From JAHEDH01 sp965364515 (lineage in GTDB: Bacteria; Actinomycetota; Acidimicrobiia; Spongiisociales; ZC4RG35): a stretch of DNA of 17,119 nt. Under the pieces are notes generated by a model, which saw nothing but the letters and a program-made list of their open reading frames with translations, did no database searches and was not told the origin of the DNA. A program made the translations under genes and the position numbers. The DNA lies in assembly GCA_965364515.1 (NCBI GenBank), contig CBDTXZ010000054.1:1-17119 (forward strand). The letters are read 5' to 3'. Within the stretch, counting starts at the first letter, position 1. Each line of letters starts with the position of its first letter. Below are positions 7,316 through 16,197 of this stretch, piece after piece.

Positions 7316-8758
7316 ATGGCCACTAGATCGGAGCTTCCGATACCGTTGCGAACGCAACAGCGACTCCAGGACTTCGAAACGATGCGACCACCGATCGAAC
7401 ACCAGCGCTCGGACACCGCCCTTCCACGGACCGAGTGGTTCGTGAAACTCGCCGACGCAACCGCCGGCATCCGCCTCCCTGCCGAGATCGCAGTCGTCTC
7501 GTCTCTGTCCGAGCTGACCCCCCAGGAGGGCGACCGGGTGCTGGCCAGCGTGAGTGTCGGGTTCTCCGATCGCCCGATCCTGTTGGAGCGACCGAGTCCC
7601 GATGGCGTACGCGTCATCAGTGGTCTGGATCCGGACGCCATCGCAGGGAGCGACCTGCTCGCCACGTACCTCGACCGGGCGATCACGGGCCGCACCGCTG
7701 CGACCACATTGACGGTCGGAGTCGTCGGCTACGGACCGTTCGGTGGGATGGGATACTCACACGGGCTCGCCTGCACCGAGACGCCCGGGCTGGAGTTCGG
7801 GGCGGCAGCCGACCCCAGCGACGAGCGCCGCAAAGCCGCAGAAGCCGACTTTCCCGGAGTCTCGACCTACACAGACGTACGCGAGATGATCGAAGACGGC
7901 CAGGTCGACATCGGAATCGTGGCTACGCCTCCGGTCCATCACGCCTCGATCGCCACACAACTGTTGGAGGCAGGGATTCATGCAGTCATCGAGAAACCCA
8001 TGTGTCTGACGACCGAGGACGCAGACGATCTCATCGCACGTGCCGCCGACCGGGACCTCCTCGTGACCGTTCACCAGTCGCGGCGCTGGGATCGGGACTA
8101 TCTCGCACTCAGGTCACTCATCCGGTCCGGGGAGATCGGTGACGTGTTCAACATCGAGACGTTCGTCGGAGGTTTCGGCCACCCCTGCCGAGCCTGGCAC
8201 AGCGAGGAGTCCATCTCGGGAGGGGCGATCTACGACTGGGGCAGCCATCACGTCGATTGGATCATCCAGTTGTACGGGTCGAGCCCGCAGGCGGTGCGCT
8301 GCATCGGTCACAAACGCGTCTGGCACGACACCACGAACCTCGATCAACTCACGCTCCACATGTCGTGGAGCGATGGACGCGAGGCAACGTTCCGACAGTC
8401 CGACATCGCAGCGATCCGACGACCCAAGTTCTATGTTCAGGGCGAAGCCGGTACGGCGGAGGGCCACTACCGACCCATGGTGAACGAGCGGCTCATCCCA
8501 GGGCGCGGATTCGTGCGAGAAGAGTCCCATCACGCAGAGGCACCGGTCGATCTGACGGTCAAGAGATTCGATGGCACCGAGTCCCGCGTGGCTCCCGAAC
8601 CCCATCCCGGCTGGGGATTCCACGTCAACCTGGCGAATCATCTTCTCCTCGGAGAGCCGCTGGCAGTGACTCCGGCGTCGAGCCGAGACGTCGTGCGCGT
8701 CCTCGAGGCAGGCCACCGGTCGGCTCAGGAGGCTGGGAGCGTGATCAGGCTTGACTGA
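7316..8758 (+). CDS. Gfo/Idh/MocA-family oxidoreductase with an extra N-terminal region
   Basis: NAD(P)-dependent dehydrogenase of the Gfo/Idh/MocA family, which typically acts on sugars, inositols and related compounds; the substrate here is unknown. The Rossmann motif GVVGYGPFGGMG begins only at residue 135, followed by IVATPPVHH, the family VIEKP motif (Glu226, Lys227, Pro228) and GGAIYDWGSHHVDW in the catalytic region. The 480-residue length exceeds the usual 330-400 because of about 130 residues before the Rossmann fold, which match nothing I recognise. An alternative ATG at 7382 would shorten it to 458 and still leave most of the extension. It overlaps the next gene by 8 bp, so the pair is probably co-translated. 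Confidence 0.88.
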   Translation: MATRSELPIPLRTQQRLQDFETMRPPIEHQRSDTALPRTEWFVKLADATAGIRLPAEIAVVSSLSELTPQEGDRVLASVSVGFSDRPILLERPSPDGVRVISGLDPDAIAGSDLLATYLDRAITGRTAATTLTVGVVGYGPFGGMGYSHGLACTETPGLEFGAAADPSDERRKAAEADFPGVSTYTDVREMIEDGQVDIGIVATPPVHHASIATQLLEAGIHAVIEKPMCLTTEDADDLIARAADRDLLVTVHQSRRWDRDYLALRSLIRSGEIGDVFNIETFVGGFGHPCRAWHSEESISGGAIYDWGSHHVDWIIQLYGSSPQAVRCIGHKRVWHDTTNLDQLTLHMSWSDGREATFRQSDIAAIRRPKFYVQGEAGTAEGHYRPMVNERLIPGRGFVREESHHAEAPVDLTVKRFDGTESRVAPEPHPGWGFHVNLANHLLLGEPLAVTPASSRDVVRVLEAGHRSAQEAGSVIRLD

Positions 8759-9734
8759 CCCACTTCGGCTCGGAGTGATCGGTGCCAATTCGTTCGTCGC
8801 CAAGGCGGCGATCTACCCGGCGGTCGGGGCCTCCGACCACGTCGAGGTGGTGGCGGCAGCCTCGAACAGCACCTTGCCCGACTCGCTCGCCGCGGTGGCG
8901 AGACCCGGCTACCAATCGGTGATCGACGATCCCGATGTCGAGGCCGTGTACATCCCGCTCCCCAACTCCCTTCACCGGGAGTGGACGCTGCGGGCCGCCG
9001 AATCGGGAAAGCACGTCCTGTGCGAGAAGCCACTGGCCGCCTCGATGGACGACGTGGCTGCGATGTTCGCGGCGTGTCGGAGCGCCGGCGTGATCCTCGC
9101 CGAAGCCTTCATGACCCCGTTCCATCCTCGAACCACCGCCGCGATCGAGGCGGTTCGCAACGGGGCGGTCGGAGACGTCCGCTCGATCCGTTCGGAGTTC
9201 AGCTTCACGATCTCCGCCGACCACGCCGACAACTATCGGTGGAAAGCATCACACGGTGGTGGGGCTCTGTGGGATGTCGGGATCTACACGCTGTGGCCGG
9301 TCTTCGAACTGCTGGACAATCCCAAGGTCTGTCACGTCGCAGCGACCAGCGGCGGCACGGGCGTCGACGCGACCACGTCGGTGGCACTCGCGACCCAGAC
9401 GGCGTTGGCAACGGTGTTGTGCTCGTTCGAGATGCCGGAGCGCCAACTGCTCGAGATCAGAGGCACCGAGGGCACCCTCACCGTAAACCGTCCCTTCACC
9501 CCGTCGACGACCGACGATGCCTACGAGATCTCTGCTGCGGATGGTTCGATCGAACGGGTCAACACGGGCGGCTCCGATCCCTACCGGGTCATGCTCGAGT
9601 CTTTCGCCCGGGCCTGTCGGGGCACACGAGCCTGGCCCCGCTCCGAGGAGCAGACGAGAACCATGATCGGGAAGATCGCCGAGATCCTCACCCTCACTCC
9701 TCCTCCCTCGGCGCCCGATCCGACGATGCGCTGA
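8751..9734 (+). CDS. Gfo/Idh/MocA-family oxidoreductase
   Basis: A 327-residue NAD(P)-dependent oxidoreductase of standard family length. The N-terminal Rossmann fold has GVIGANSF from residue 8; VYIPLPNSLH precedes the catalytic motif CEKPL (Glu92, Lys93, Pro94); HGGGALWDVGIY places a conserved Asp at 175 in the C-terminal substrate domain. TTG at 8751 is the likely start: it overlaps the preceding stop codon and gives a natural N terminus. GGGAGC lies at 8734-8739. It is the second member of a paired set with the gene at 7316; the two share the fold but little sequence, and may act in successive or alternative oxidation steps. The substrate cannot be named from sequence. Confidence 0.9.
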   Translation: MTDPLRLGVIGANSFVAKAAIYPAVGASDHVEVVAAASNSTLPDSLAAVARPGYQSVIDDPDVEAVYIPLPNSLHREWTLRAAESGKHVLCEKPLAASMDDVAAMFAACRSAGVILAEAFMTPFHPRTTAAIEAVRNGAVGDVRSIRSEFSFTISADHADNYRWKASHGGGALWDVGIYTLWPVFELLDNPKVCHVAATSGGTGVDATTSVALATQTALATVLCSFEMPERQLLEIRGTEGTLTVNRPFTPSTTDDAYEISAADGSIERVNTGGSDPYRVMLESFARACRGTRAWPRSEEQTRTMIGKIAEILTLTPPPSAPDPTMR

Positions 9735-9758
9735 GCTTCCGCTGGCACAATCGACACC

Positions 9759-11504
9759 ATGTTCGCCCGATTCGACGATCTGAGACCGCATCGTCGGCGC
9801 TCTTTCCAGCTCGACGACCCCATCGAGGTCTATTCGGCCACCGATATCGACGATGTCCGATCTGTTCTCGATGCCGCCGAGGCAGCTGTCGCCGACAAAC
9901 GCTGGGTGGCTGGATTCGTGGCCTACGAGGCCGCCCCGGCCTTCGACGCGTCCCTGGTCGTCCGGGATCCCGCCGGCACCGACGTCGCAGATCTGCCCCT
10001 CGCCTGGTTCGCAGTGTTCGAGCGGCGCAGACCGACCACCGACGAAAGCGGCGGCTACCAGGTCGGCTCATGGAGACCATCGATCGACGAGGAGCGTCAT
10101 CGGTCTGGAGTGGCGGCGATCCGGGAGCACATCCGCCAGGGAGACACGTATCAGGTCAATCACACATTCCGGCTTGCGGCCGAATTCTCCGGGGACCCGG
10201 CGGCCCTCTACCGCGACCTGGCGTCGTCGCAGACGTGCGGTTACGGAAGCTACATCGATGCCGGGCGGTGGGCCGTCGCCTCGGCGTCGCCGGAGCTGTT
10301 CTTCGAATGGCGCCACGATCAGATCGTCTCGAAACCCATGAAAGGCACGGTTTCCCGCGGAACCAGTCTCGCCGACGACGAGGAGCAGCGTCGCCACCTC
10401 TTCTCATCGGAGAAGAACCGAGCTGAGAACCTCATGATCGTCGACATGGTCCGGAACGATCTCGGGCGGATCAGCCGCACCGGTTCGGTCAAGGTCCCAG
10501 AGCTGTTCTCGACCGAGAAGTACGACACCGTCTGGCAGATGACGTCAACGGTGGCCGGGCGGCCACACCCGGGTACCAGCCTCTCGGACGTCTTCGGGGC
10601 GCTGTTCCCATGCGCCTCCATCACTGGAGCTCCGAAGGTCGCGACGATGGAGATCATCGCCGAGCTCGAAGACACCCCCCGTGGCATCTATTGCGGAACG
10701 GTGGGCTTCGGGGGCCCGGGGCCGACCGGCCCCGAGTGGGCCTTCAATGTCGCCATCCGAACCGTGCTCGTCGACCGTGAGGCCGGCCGGGCGATCTATG
10801 GAACCGGTGGTGGCATCACCTACGACTCGACCGCCGGCGACGAGTTTGCCGAGGCAGTTCTCAAGACACGGGTTCTGGAACGCCGCTCCGCCGACTTGAA
10901 GCTCATCGAGACGATGCGGTGGGAGCTGTCCTCGGGTTTCTACGAATTGGCCAGGCACCTGTCGAGGCTCTCGGACTCCGCTTGGTACTTCGATGTGCCG
11001 CTCGATCCGGCGGAGGTCAGGTCTGCGCTCGACCGAGCGACCCGCGGCGCCGACCATGGCCTCAGAGTTCGGCTCCTGGTCGATCGAACCGGCTGGATCA
11101 CGGTCGAGACCGATCCACTCCCCGAGCCATCGAGGACACCGATCGACCTGGCAGTCGACACCGAGCGGGTCCGACCCGAGGATCCCTTCCTCCATCACAA
11201 GACGACGAATCGCGCGGTCTACCTCGAGGCACGCAAGAGATTCCCTGATGCGGACGACGTGATCATGGTCAACCGTGCGGGCCACGTCACCGAAACCACG
11301 ATCGGCAACCTCGTAATTCTCCATGACGGGAGATGGGTCACGCCGCCAACCGCCGACGGGCTCCTCGGTGGAGTCCGTCGTGCAGCACTGTTGTCCAGCG
11401 GTGACCTCACGGAGCAGTCGGTGACCGTCGACGAGCTGCTGGCCGCCGAGGCCGTTGCGCGCATCAACGCCGTCAGAGGCTGGGAATCCGGCCGACTCGT
11501 GTAA
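9759..11504 (+). CDS. pabBC: Fused aminodeoxychorismate synthase component I / aminodeoxychorismate lyase (PabB-PabC)
   Basis: A 581-residue bifunctional enzyme of p-aminobenzoate, and hence folate, synthesis. The N-terminal part (to about 375) is a chorismate-binding PabB domain: YQVNHTFRL, SPELFFEW, KPMKGTVSRG with Lys195 at the position of the PIKGT lysine that I recall as catalytic in E. coli PabB, EKNRAENLMIVDMVRNDLGR, and CASITGAPKVATMEII. The C-terminal part (about 385-581) is a class IV PLP aminotransferase-fold lyase with Lys481 in HHKTTNR, followed by VTETTIGNLVI and DGLLGGVRR. Converting chorismate also needs a glutamine amidotransferase (PabA), which is not here. The gap to the preceding gene is 24 bp. 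In this context it would feed the tetrahydrofolate pool used by sarcosine oxidase and formate-THF ligase. Confidence 0.93.
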   Translation: MFARFDDLRPHRRRSFQLDDPIEVYSATDIDDVRSVLDAAEAAVADKRWVAGFVAYEAAPAFDASLVVRDPAGTDVADLPLAWFAVFERRRPTTDESGGYQVGSWRPSIDEERHRSGVAAIREHIRQGDTYQVNHTFRLAAEFSGDPAALYRDLASSQTCGYGSYIDAGRWAVASASPELFFEWRHDQIVSKPMKGTVSRGTSLADDEEQRRHLFSSEKNRAENLMIVDMVRNDLGRISRTGSVKVPELFSTEKYDTVWQMTSTVAGRPHPGTSLSDVFGALFPCASITGAPKVATMEIIAELEDTPRGIYCGTVGFGGPGPTGPEWAFNVAIRTVLVDREAGRAIYGTGGGITYDSTAGDEFAEAVLKTRVLERRSADLKLIETMRWELSSGFYELARHLSRLSDSAWYFDVPLDPAEVRSALDRATRGADHGLRVRLLVDRTGWITVETDPLPEPSRTPIDLAVDTERVRPEDPFLHHKTTNRAVYLEARKRFPDADDVIMVNRAGHVTETTIGNLVILHDGRWVTPPTADGLLGGVRRAALLSSGDLTEQSVTVDELLAAEAVARINAVRGWESGRLV

Positions 11505-11546
11505 TTGCTCTGCACGTCACCTGCGGTTCGAATAGCTTTTGAAGCG

Positions 11547-12539
11547 ATGATGGACATCGACCTTACGGATCTTCCTGCCTTCACGGCGCGCAGCTACGCA
11601 GGACCGACCGATCACGCTGCCATCGCTGCACTGATGAACCGGTGGAACCATGCGATCGGACTGGATGAACGAGCGACCGTGGACGACCTGGACAACTCCT
11701 ATGCGCACCTCAACAACTGTGACACTGCAGTGGACATGGTGATGGTCGACGCACCCGACGGATCGTTGGCCGGATACGTCCGGGTCGAATGGGCGGACGT
11801 TCCAGGCGAACCGACCACCTACTGGGTCGTGCCTCACATCGACCCTGCGCACCGGGGGACTCCGCTGTGGATGCGGCTCGCCGTTGCGGCCGTCGATCGA
11901 AACATGGCAAACGCCTCCGAGAACGAATCGACCAGCGGTGCCGTCCTCAAGGGGTTCTGCGACCGTGATCTGGAGCCTGACATCTGCGACCACTACGAAT
12001 CTCTCGGGTTCACGGTGGAAACGTACGGCGCGTCGATGTCGCGCAGCCTCGAAGCCGAACTCCCCACCCGGTCGCTGCCAGACGGCCTCGAGATCCGTCC
12101 CGTGACCGAAGCCCAGCTTCGTCAGATCTGGGAGGCAGACCAGGAGGCATTCAGAGACCACTGGGGATGGGCCGAGGCGACCGAGGCCGACTATCAGTGG
12201 TATCTGGAGCATCCGCACCGGGACATCTCCCTGTGGCGCGTCGCCTGGGACGGCGATCAGGTGGCAGGGCAGGTCAAGTCGTACATCAACCACGAGGAGA
12301 ACACCGCTCTCGGACGACTGCGGGGATACACCGAGTTCATATCCACCGCCCGCAAGTGGCGGAAGCAGGGTGTCGCCTCGGCGTTGATCTGCGAGAGCTT
12401 CAGGGCTCTGAAAGACGCCGGCATGACTGAGGCCGCGCTCGGAGTCCACGCGGAGAACCCCACCGGCGCATTCCATCTCTACGAGTCGCTCGGTTTCGAG
12501 GTCGAATCGATGTGGCTCGCCTGGCATCGCCCGATCTGA
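11547..12539 (+). CDS. Tandem GNAT-family N-acetyltransferase
   Basis: A 330-residue protein with two GNAT-like halves. The C-terminal half has a clear acetyl-CoA binding motif, RKWRKQGVASALICES from about residue 269, and the usual end HAENPTGAFHLYESLGFEVE. The N-terminal half carries VVPHIDPAHRGTPLW and HYESLGFTVETYG, a weaker, probably degenerate copy. This two-domain layout resembles mycothiol-synthase-like acetyltransferases of actinomycetes, but I cannot assign that activity. ATG at 11547 (with another ATG at 11550) is preferred over a TTG at 11505, which directly follows the pabBC stop and would add an unlikely leader. Its acceptor is unknown. Confidence 0.85.
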   Translation: MMDIDLTDLPAFTARSYAGPTDHAAIAALMNRWNHAIGLDERATVDDLDNSYAHLNNCDTAVDMVMVDAPDGSLAGYVRVEWADVPGEPTTYWVVPHIDPAHRGTPLWMRLAVAAVDRNMANASENESTSGAVLKGFCDRDLEPDICDHYESLGFTVETYGASMSRSLEAELPTRSLPDGLEIRPVTEAQLRQIWEADQEAFRDHWGWAEATEADYQWYLEHPHRDISLWRVAWDGDQVAGQVKSYINHEENTALGRLRGYTEFISTARKWRKQGVASALICESFRALKDAGMTEAALGVHAENPTGAFHLYESLGFEVESMWLAWHRPI

Positions 12540-12564
12540 GCCCGGACCTGCTTGACTCATCGAG

Positions 12565-13446
12565 ATGCAAATCGGGATCCAACTTCCAGAGGTCGAACGG
12601 TTCGTTCCGTGGAGCGAGTATCGAACCATGGCAGAGACCGCCGAAGCTGCAGGCTACGCCTCGATATGGCTCGGCGATCATTTCCTGTATCGCCGCAAGG
12701 AAGAAGATCTGGGGCCGTGGGAGTGTTGGTCGGTGCTCGCGGCGATCGCGGCAGTCACCGACCGCGTCCTTCTCGGACCGCTCGTCTCACCGACCGGATT
12801 CCGAAACCCCGCCGTCCTGGCGAAGATGGCAGGCACCGTCGACGAGATCAGTGGCGGGCGCCTGGTGCTTGGGCTCGGATCCGGTTGGAACGAACGGGAA
12901 TTCGATGCCTACGGAGTTCCCTACGACCGGCGGGTGACTCGCTTCGAAGAAGAGTTCAGGATCATCACGGACCTGATCAGAACCGGCCGCTCGAGTTTCA
13001 CCGGCGAGTTCTTCACCCAGGACGACAACGTGCTCGTCCCGCCCGCCAGATCCGATCTGCCCATCATGATCGGCTCGACCGGGCCGCGCATGCTGGAGAT
13101 CACGGCTGGAGAGATGGACTGGTGGAACGAGTGGTTCGCCAACTTCGGCAACCGGCCCGACAAGCTGGAACGCCTGGTCGAGCAGCTGGACGCGAGCCTC
13201 GTCGATGCTGGTCGGGACCCGACGGACGTCGTCAAATCTGCGGCGCTCTTCGTCGAACTCGCCGGAAGCGGCGAGCGCACCGCCAAGAAGCGAATCGATC
13301 CGATTTCCGGTGACACCAATCAGATCACGGATCGGCTGCTCGAGTTCGACGGTCTCATCGACCACATCCAGCTCGTCGTCGATCCCATCACGATCGAGTC
13401 GATCGAGGCACTCGCGCCGGTCGTCCAGGCGATACACGCTGCCTGA
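12565..13446 (+). CDS. LLM-class flavin/F420-dependent oxidoreductase
   Basis: A 293-residue luciferase-like monooxygenase-fold protein. Typical family blocks are the start IGIQLPE, EAAGYASIWLGDHF (27-40), LGPLVSPTGFRNPAVLAKM (70-88), the signature DEISGGRLVLGLGSGW (93-108), and MIGSTGPRMLEI. In actinomycetes many such proteins use F420 rather than FMN; the sequence alone does not decide this. It starts 25 bp after the acetyltransferase stop without a strong ribosome site, and faces the Rieske oxygenase gene with 3 bp between their stop codons. The substrate is unknown. Confidence 0.9.
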   Translation: MQIGIQLPEVERFVPWSEYRTMAETAEAAGYASIWLGDHFLYRRKEEDLGPWECWSVLAAIAAVTDRVLLGPLVSPTGFRNPAVLAKMAGTVDEISGGRLVLGLGSGWNEREFDAYGVPYDRRVTRFEEEFRIITDLIRTGRSSFTGEFFTQDDNVLVPPARSDLPIMIGSTGPRMLEITAGEMDWWNEWFANFGNRPDKLERLVEQLDASLVDAGRDPTDVVKSAALFVELAGSGERTAKKRIDPISGDTNQITDRLLEFDGLIDHIQLVVDPITIESIEALAPVVQAIHAA

Positions 13447-13449
13447 CCG

Positions 13450-14694
13450 TCAGCGCACTCCGAAGACGCTGATCCCCTCCTCGAGGTCGCCCGCGGGGAT
13501 CCGATCGATGCCGACCATCCGATCGATCACCATGTTCTGGAATCGATGGAGCGGCTCTTCGAACCGATAGCACATGCGGCCACCGGCGTATGCCGTCGTC
13601 GAGATCCCGGTTTGCACCCGCTCGACGATCTCGATGTCCTCGGCGTTGACGTGATCCCAGAAATCGGCGAGTTTGCTCATGGCGTCCGCCGAGTCCTCCG
13701 AGACCATCGTCATCGGGTGCGTGAGGATGTGGGTCTGTTCGGACGTGTGGCCAGGCCCGTCCGGTGTCAGGATCATGACGAACACATGATTCGGCAGCAC
13801 CGAGATGGAGACGTTGGGGAACAGATGGATGAACCGTCCGGACACGAGCTCCTCGTCGGTGAGGCCAGGGGCGGGCGGAAGCTGTAGCCAACCCGAGTTG
13901 TCGGCTTGCGACACGGGGTTCGTCATCATGCCCGTGTACATGCCTCGCCCCTGATAGCGATAGTGGTCCTCCATCCGAGAGACCTTGATCAGCTCGGGAT
14001 GAACCCACGGGAGGTGGTAGTACTCCATGAAGTTCTCGGCGATCAGTTTCCAGTTGGCGCCGATCTCGTATCGCTTTCCTGCTGAGATCTCCCACTCTTC
14101 GAGGTGGTAGTTGGCGAACCGAGCGGGGATGTCACCGAGCCACTGATCCAGCGGTACCGGATCCGACGAGAGATTCACGAACACGAGTGGGCCCCAGCTG
14201 TCGACCGCGACCTCGAGCAACCCGTAGTCGGCCTTGTCGAATGCCTTGGCATCGCCCATGTCGAACATCGCCTGTTGGTCTTCGGGGATGTCGGAGCCCT
14301 CGAACAACGGTGTGCCCAGACACTCTCCGCTCAACGCGTACGCCCAGGCGTGGTAGGGGCAGCGAAACCGCTTCGCCTTCACGAGCTGATCACATGTGAG
14401 CAGCTGCGAACCGCGATGCCGACAGACATTGTGGAAGGCGCGCAGCCGGGCCTCCTTGTCCCTGGTCACGAGCAGCGAAGTTCCGGCCACCGCCCGCACG
14501 ATCGTCTGCCCGACCTCCGAGACCTCCGGACGGACACCGACGCACACCCAGGAGGTCGACCAGAGCGCCGATCGCTCCTCTTCGAAGAATGCCTCATCGA
14601 AGTAGGCAGCCGGGATGAGCGTCGAGGCGAGTTCGACCGGAAGCCGCGTCTGCGAATACGTCGCCTCGTTCCGGAATGCGGAAACTTCAGACAT
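13450..14694 (-). CDS. Rieske non-heme iron oxygenase alpha subunit, glycine betaine/choline monooxygenase-like
   Basis: A 414-residue oxygenase. The N-terminal Rieske [2Fe-2S] motif is Cys91-x-His93 (CRHRG) and Cys112-x2-His115 (CPYHAWAY). The catalytic domain has NWKLIAENFMEYYHLPWVHPEL, placing the iron ligands at His227 and His232, with Glu224 as candidate bridging acid; the third ligand is probably an Asp in DFWDHVNAEDIEIV. Electrons would come from a separate reductase that is not in the window. Family members of this kind include GbcA, which demethylates glycine betaine to dimethylglycine and formaldehyde, and stachydrine or carnitine oxygenases. Divergence from sarcosine oxidase genes favours a methylated glycine derivative. 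AGGGAG lies 7 nt before the ATG at 14694. The exact substrate is an inference. Confidence 0.9.
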   Translation of the reverse strand: MSEVSAFRNEATYSQTRLPVELASTLIPAAYFDEAFFEEERSALWSTSWVCVGVRPEVSEVGQTIVRAVAGTSLLVTRDKEARLRAFHNVCRHRGSQLLTCDQLVKAKRFRCPYHAWAYALSGECLGTPLFEGSDIPEDQQAMFDMGDAKAFDKADYGLLEVAVDSWGPLVFVNLSSDPVPLDQWLGDIPARFANYHLEEWEISAGKRYEIGANWKLIAENFMEYYHLPWVHPELIKVSRMEDHYRYQGRGMYTGMMTNPVSQADNSGWLQLPPAPGLTDEELVSGRFIHLFPNVSISVLPNHVFVMILTPDGPGHTSEQTHILTHPMTMVSEDSADAMSKLADFWDHVNAEDIEIVERVQTGISTTAYAGGRMCYRFEEPLHRFQNMVIDRMVGIDRIPAGDLEEGISVFGVR

Positions 14695-14710
14695 GGTTCG
14701 CTCCCTGCGA

Positions 14711-14792
14711 TCTCCGCCGACCCCTCGGCGCTCTACAGTGCCCGAAACGCTACCGGACGGCGGAGAGCCGTGGTCCGGAAACCCGCTCTCCG
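14711..14792. promoter_or_regulatory. Inverted repeats between the divergent Rieske and soxB genes, candidate operator
   Basis: The 110-bp gap between the two divergent starts must hold both promoters. It contains TCTCCGCCG at 14711-14719 and its exact reverse complement CGGCGGAGA at 14758-14766, plus CGGAGAGC at 14761-14768 with its reverse complement GCTCTCCG at 14785-14792. Three copies of one half-site in alternating orientation suggest a regulator-binding region, or an attenuating hairpin in the soxB leader. No regulator gene is in the window. Confidence 0.4.
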
Positions 14793-14804
14793 GCGAGGAC
14801 CGCC

Positions 14805-16055
14805 ATGGGTCAGAAGTTCTCAGCAGCCGCGTTGTTCCGCAAGGGACTGTCAGGCGACGACTGGCCGAGGAGCTGGCACCGCCACGAGATGGCCGCCACG
14901 TACGACGTCGTGATCATCGGCGGGGGGATTCACGGCCTGGCAACCGCCTACTACTTGGCCACGAATCACGGGATCGACCGTGTGGCGGTCCTGGAGCAGG
15001 GATACATCGGAGGAGGCGGGTCCGGTCGAAACACCGCAATCATCCGATCCAACTACCTGACGCCCGAAGGATCCCGTTTCTACGACCGCTCCGTCCGGCT
15101 GTACGAGCGTCTCTCGGACGACCTCAATTTCAACATCATGTTCGAACAACGTGGGCACATGACGCTCGCGCACTCCGACGCCTCGCTTCGCACCATGCGG
15201 TGGCGAGCCGAGGTCAACAAGCTCCAGGGGATCGACTCGGAGGTGATCGGTCCCGGTGAGATCAAGAAGCTGGCTCCGATGATCGATACGTCGCGCAGGG
15301 TCGGCCATCCGATCGAGGGAGCGTTGTGGCACCCGCCCGGAGGCATCGCTCGTCACGACGCCGTGGTGTGGGGCTATGCCAGGGGTGCAGACGCCCGAGG
15401 CGTCCACATTCACCAACAGACCGAGGTGACCGGAATCGATGTAGACGCCGGTCGGGTCACCGGGGTCCAGACGTCGGCAGGCTCGATCAGTGCGCCGGTC
15501 GTCATCAACTGCACCGCCGGGTGGAGCTCGATCATCTCGGAGATGGCCGGTGTGAGGATGCCGATCACGACCACTCCGCTCCAGGCGGCGGTCACCGAAC
15601 CCGTTCAGCGCTTCCTCCATCCCGTCGTCGTGTCTGGAACGCTTCACGTCTACGTCAGCCAGACCGCTCGTGGCGAGTTGGTCTTCGGCGCCGCCGTCGA
15701 TCCGTTCACGTCCTACAAGACCAACGGCTCACTCGAGTTCACTGAGGGCCTTGCATCACACATTCTCGAGCTGATGCCAGCTGTCGGGAAGCTGCGCTTG
15801 CTCCGCCAGTGGGCGGGTCTGTGCGACATGACGCCCGACTACGCCCCGATCATCTCCGCGACACCCGTGGACGGCTTCATCGTCGACGTCGGCTGGGGCA
15901 CATGGGGGTTCAAGGCCGGCCCGGTCGCAGGCGAGCAGACCGCCGAACTCGTCGCCACCGGGCGGACGCCCGAGCTCATCGCCGCCTTCGGCTACGACCG
16001 TTTCAGAGAGGGAACCCTGACCGCTGAAAAGGGCGCCGCCGCGGTGGGCCACTGA
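14805..16055 (+). CDS. soxB: Sarcosine oxidase beta subunit
   Basis: A 416-residue flavoprotein subunit of heterotetrameric sarcosine oxidase, which oxidises sarcosine to glycine and passes the methyl carbon to tetrahydrofolate as 5,10-methylene-THF, making H2O2. The N terminus has the SoxB-typical leader (KFSAAALFRKGL) and then the FAD-binding YDVVIIGGGIHGLATAYYLA with GGGIHG at 39-44. GGSGRNTAIIRSNY and GGIARHDAVVWG follow; His184 in the latter lies where, as I recall, Corynebacterium SoxB attaches FMN covalently. The C terminus WGTWGFKAGPVAGE is also family-typical. ATG 14805 has GAGGA at 14795-14799; a longer reading from 14676 would run into the divergent gene and lacks homology. It is followed by soxD and soxA. 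Confidence 0.95.
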   Translation: MGQKFSAAALFRKGLSGDDWPRSWHRHEMAATYDVVIIGGGIHGLATAYYLATNHGIDRVAVLEQGYIGGGGSGRNTAIIRSNYLTPEGSRFYDRSVRLYERLSDDLNFNIMFEQRGHMTLAHSDASLRTMRWRAEVNKLQGIDSEVIGPGEIKKLAPMIDTSRRVGHPIEGALWHPPGGIARHDAVVWGYARGADARGVHIHQQTEVTGIDVDAGRVTGVQTSAGSISAPVVINCTAGWSSIISEMAGVRMPITTTPLQAAVTEPVQRFLHPVVVSGTLHVYVSQTARGELVFGAAVDPFTSYKTNGSLEFTEGLASHILELMPAVGKLRLLRQWAGLCDMTPDYAPIISATPVDGFIVDVGWGTWGFKAGPVAGEQTAELVATGRTPELIAAFGYDRFREGTLTAEKGAAAVGH

Positions 16056-16059
16056 TGGG

Positions 16060-16087
16060 TTTCACGGACCACGTTTCACGTCTCACG
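16060..16087. repeat. Degenerate heptamer tandem repeat, four units
   Basis: TTTCACG, GACCACG, TTTCACG and TCTCACG run in register in the 142-bp soxB-soxD spacer, and a weaker 7-bp rhythm continues to about 16130. It starts 4 bp after the soxB stop. It is of the same type as 1446-1473, and no function is evident. Confidence 0.7.
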
Positions 16088-16197
16088 GCTTCCGCACCCC
16101 ACCACGCGCCATACGCCGTGCGCCTTCCGTCCTGTTTGTCGCGCCTCAGGGGGGAAGGGCCCCTGCCGGCCGACTCGGACGGTTTCAGGAGCGCGGC

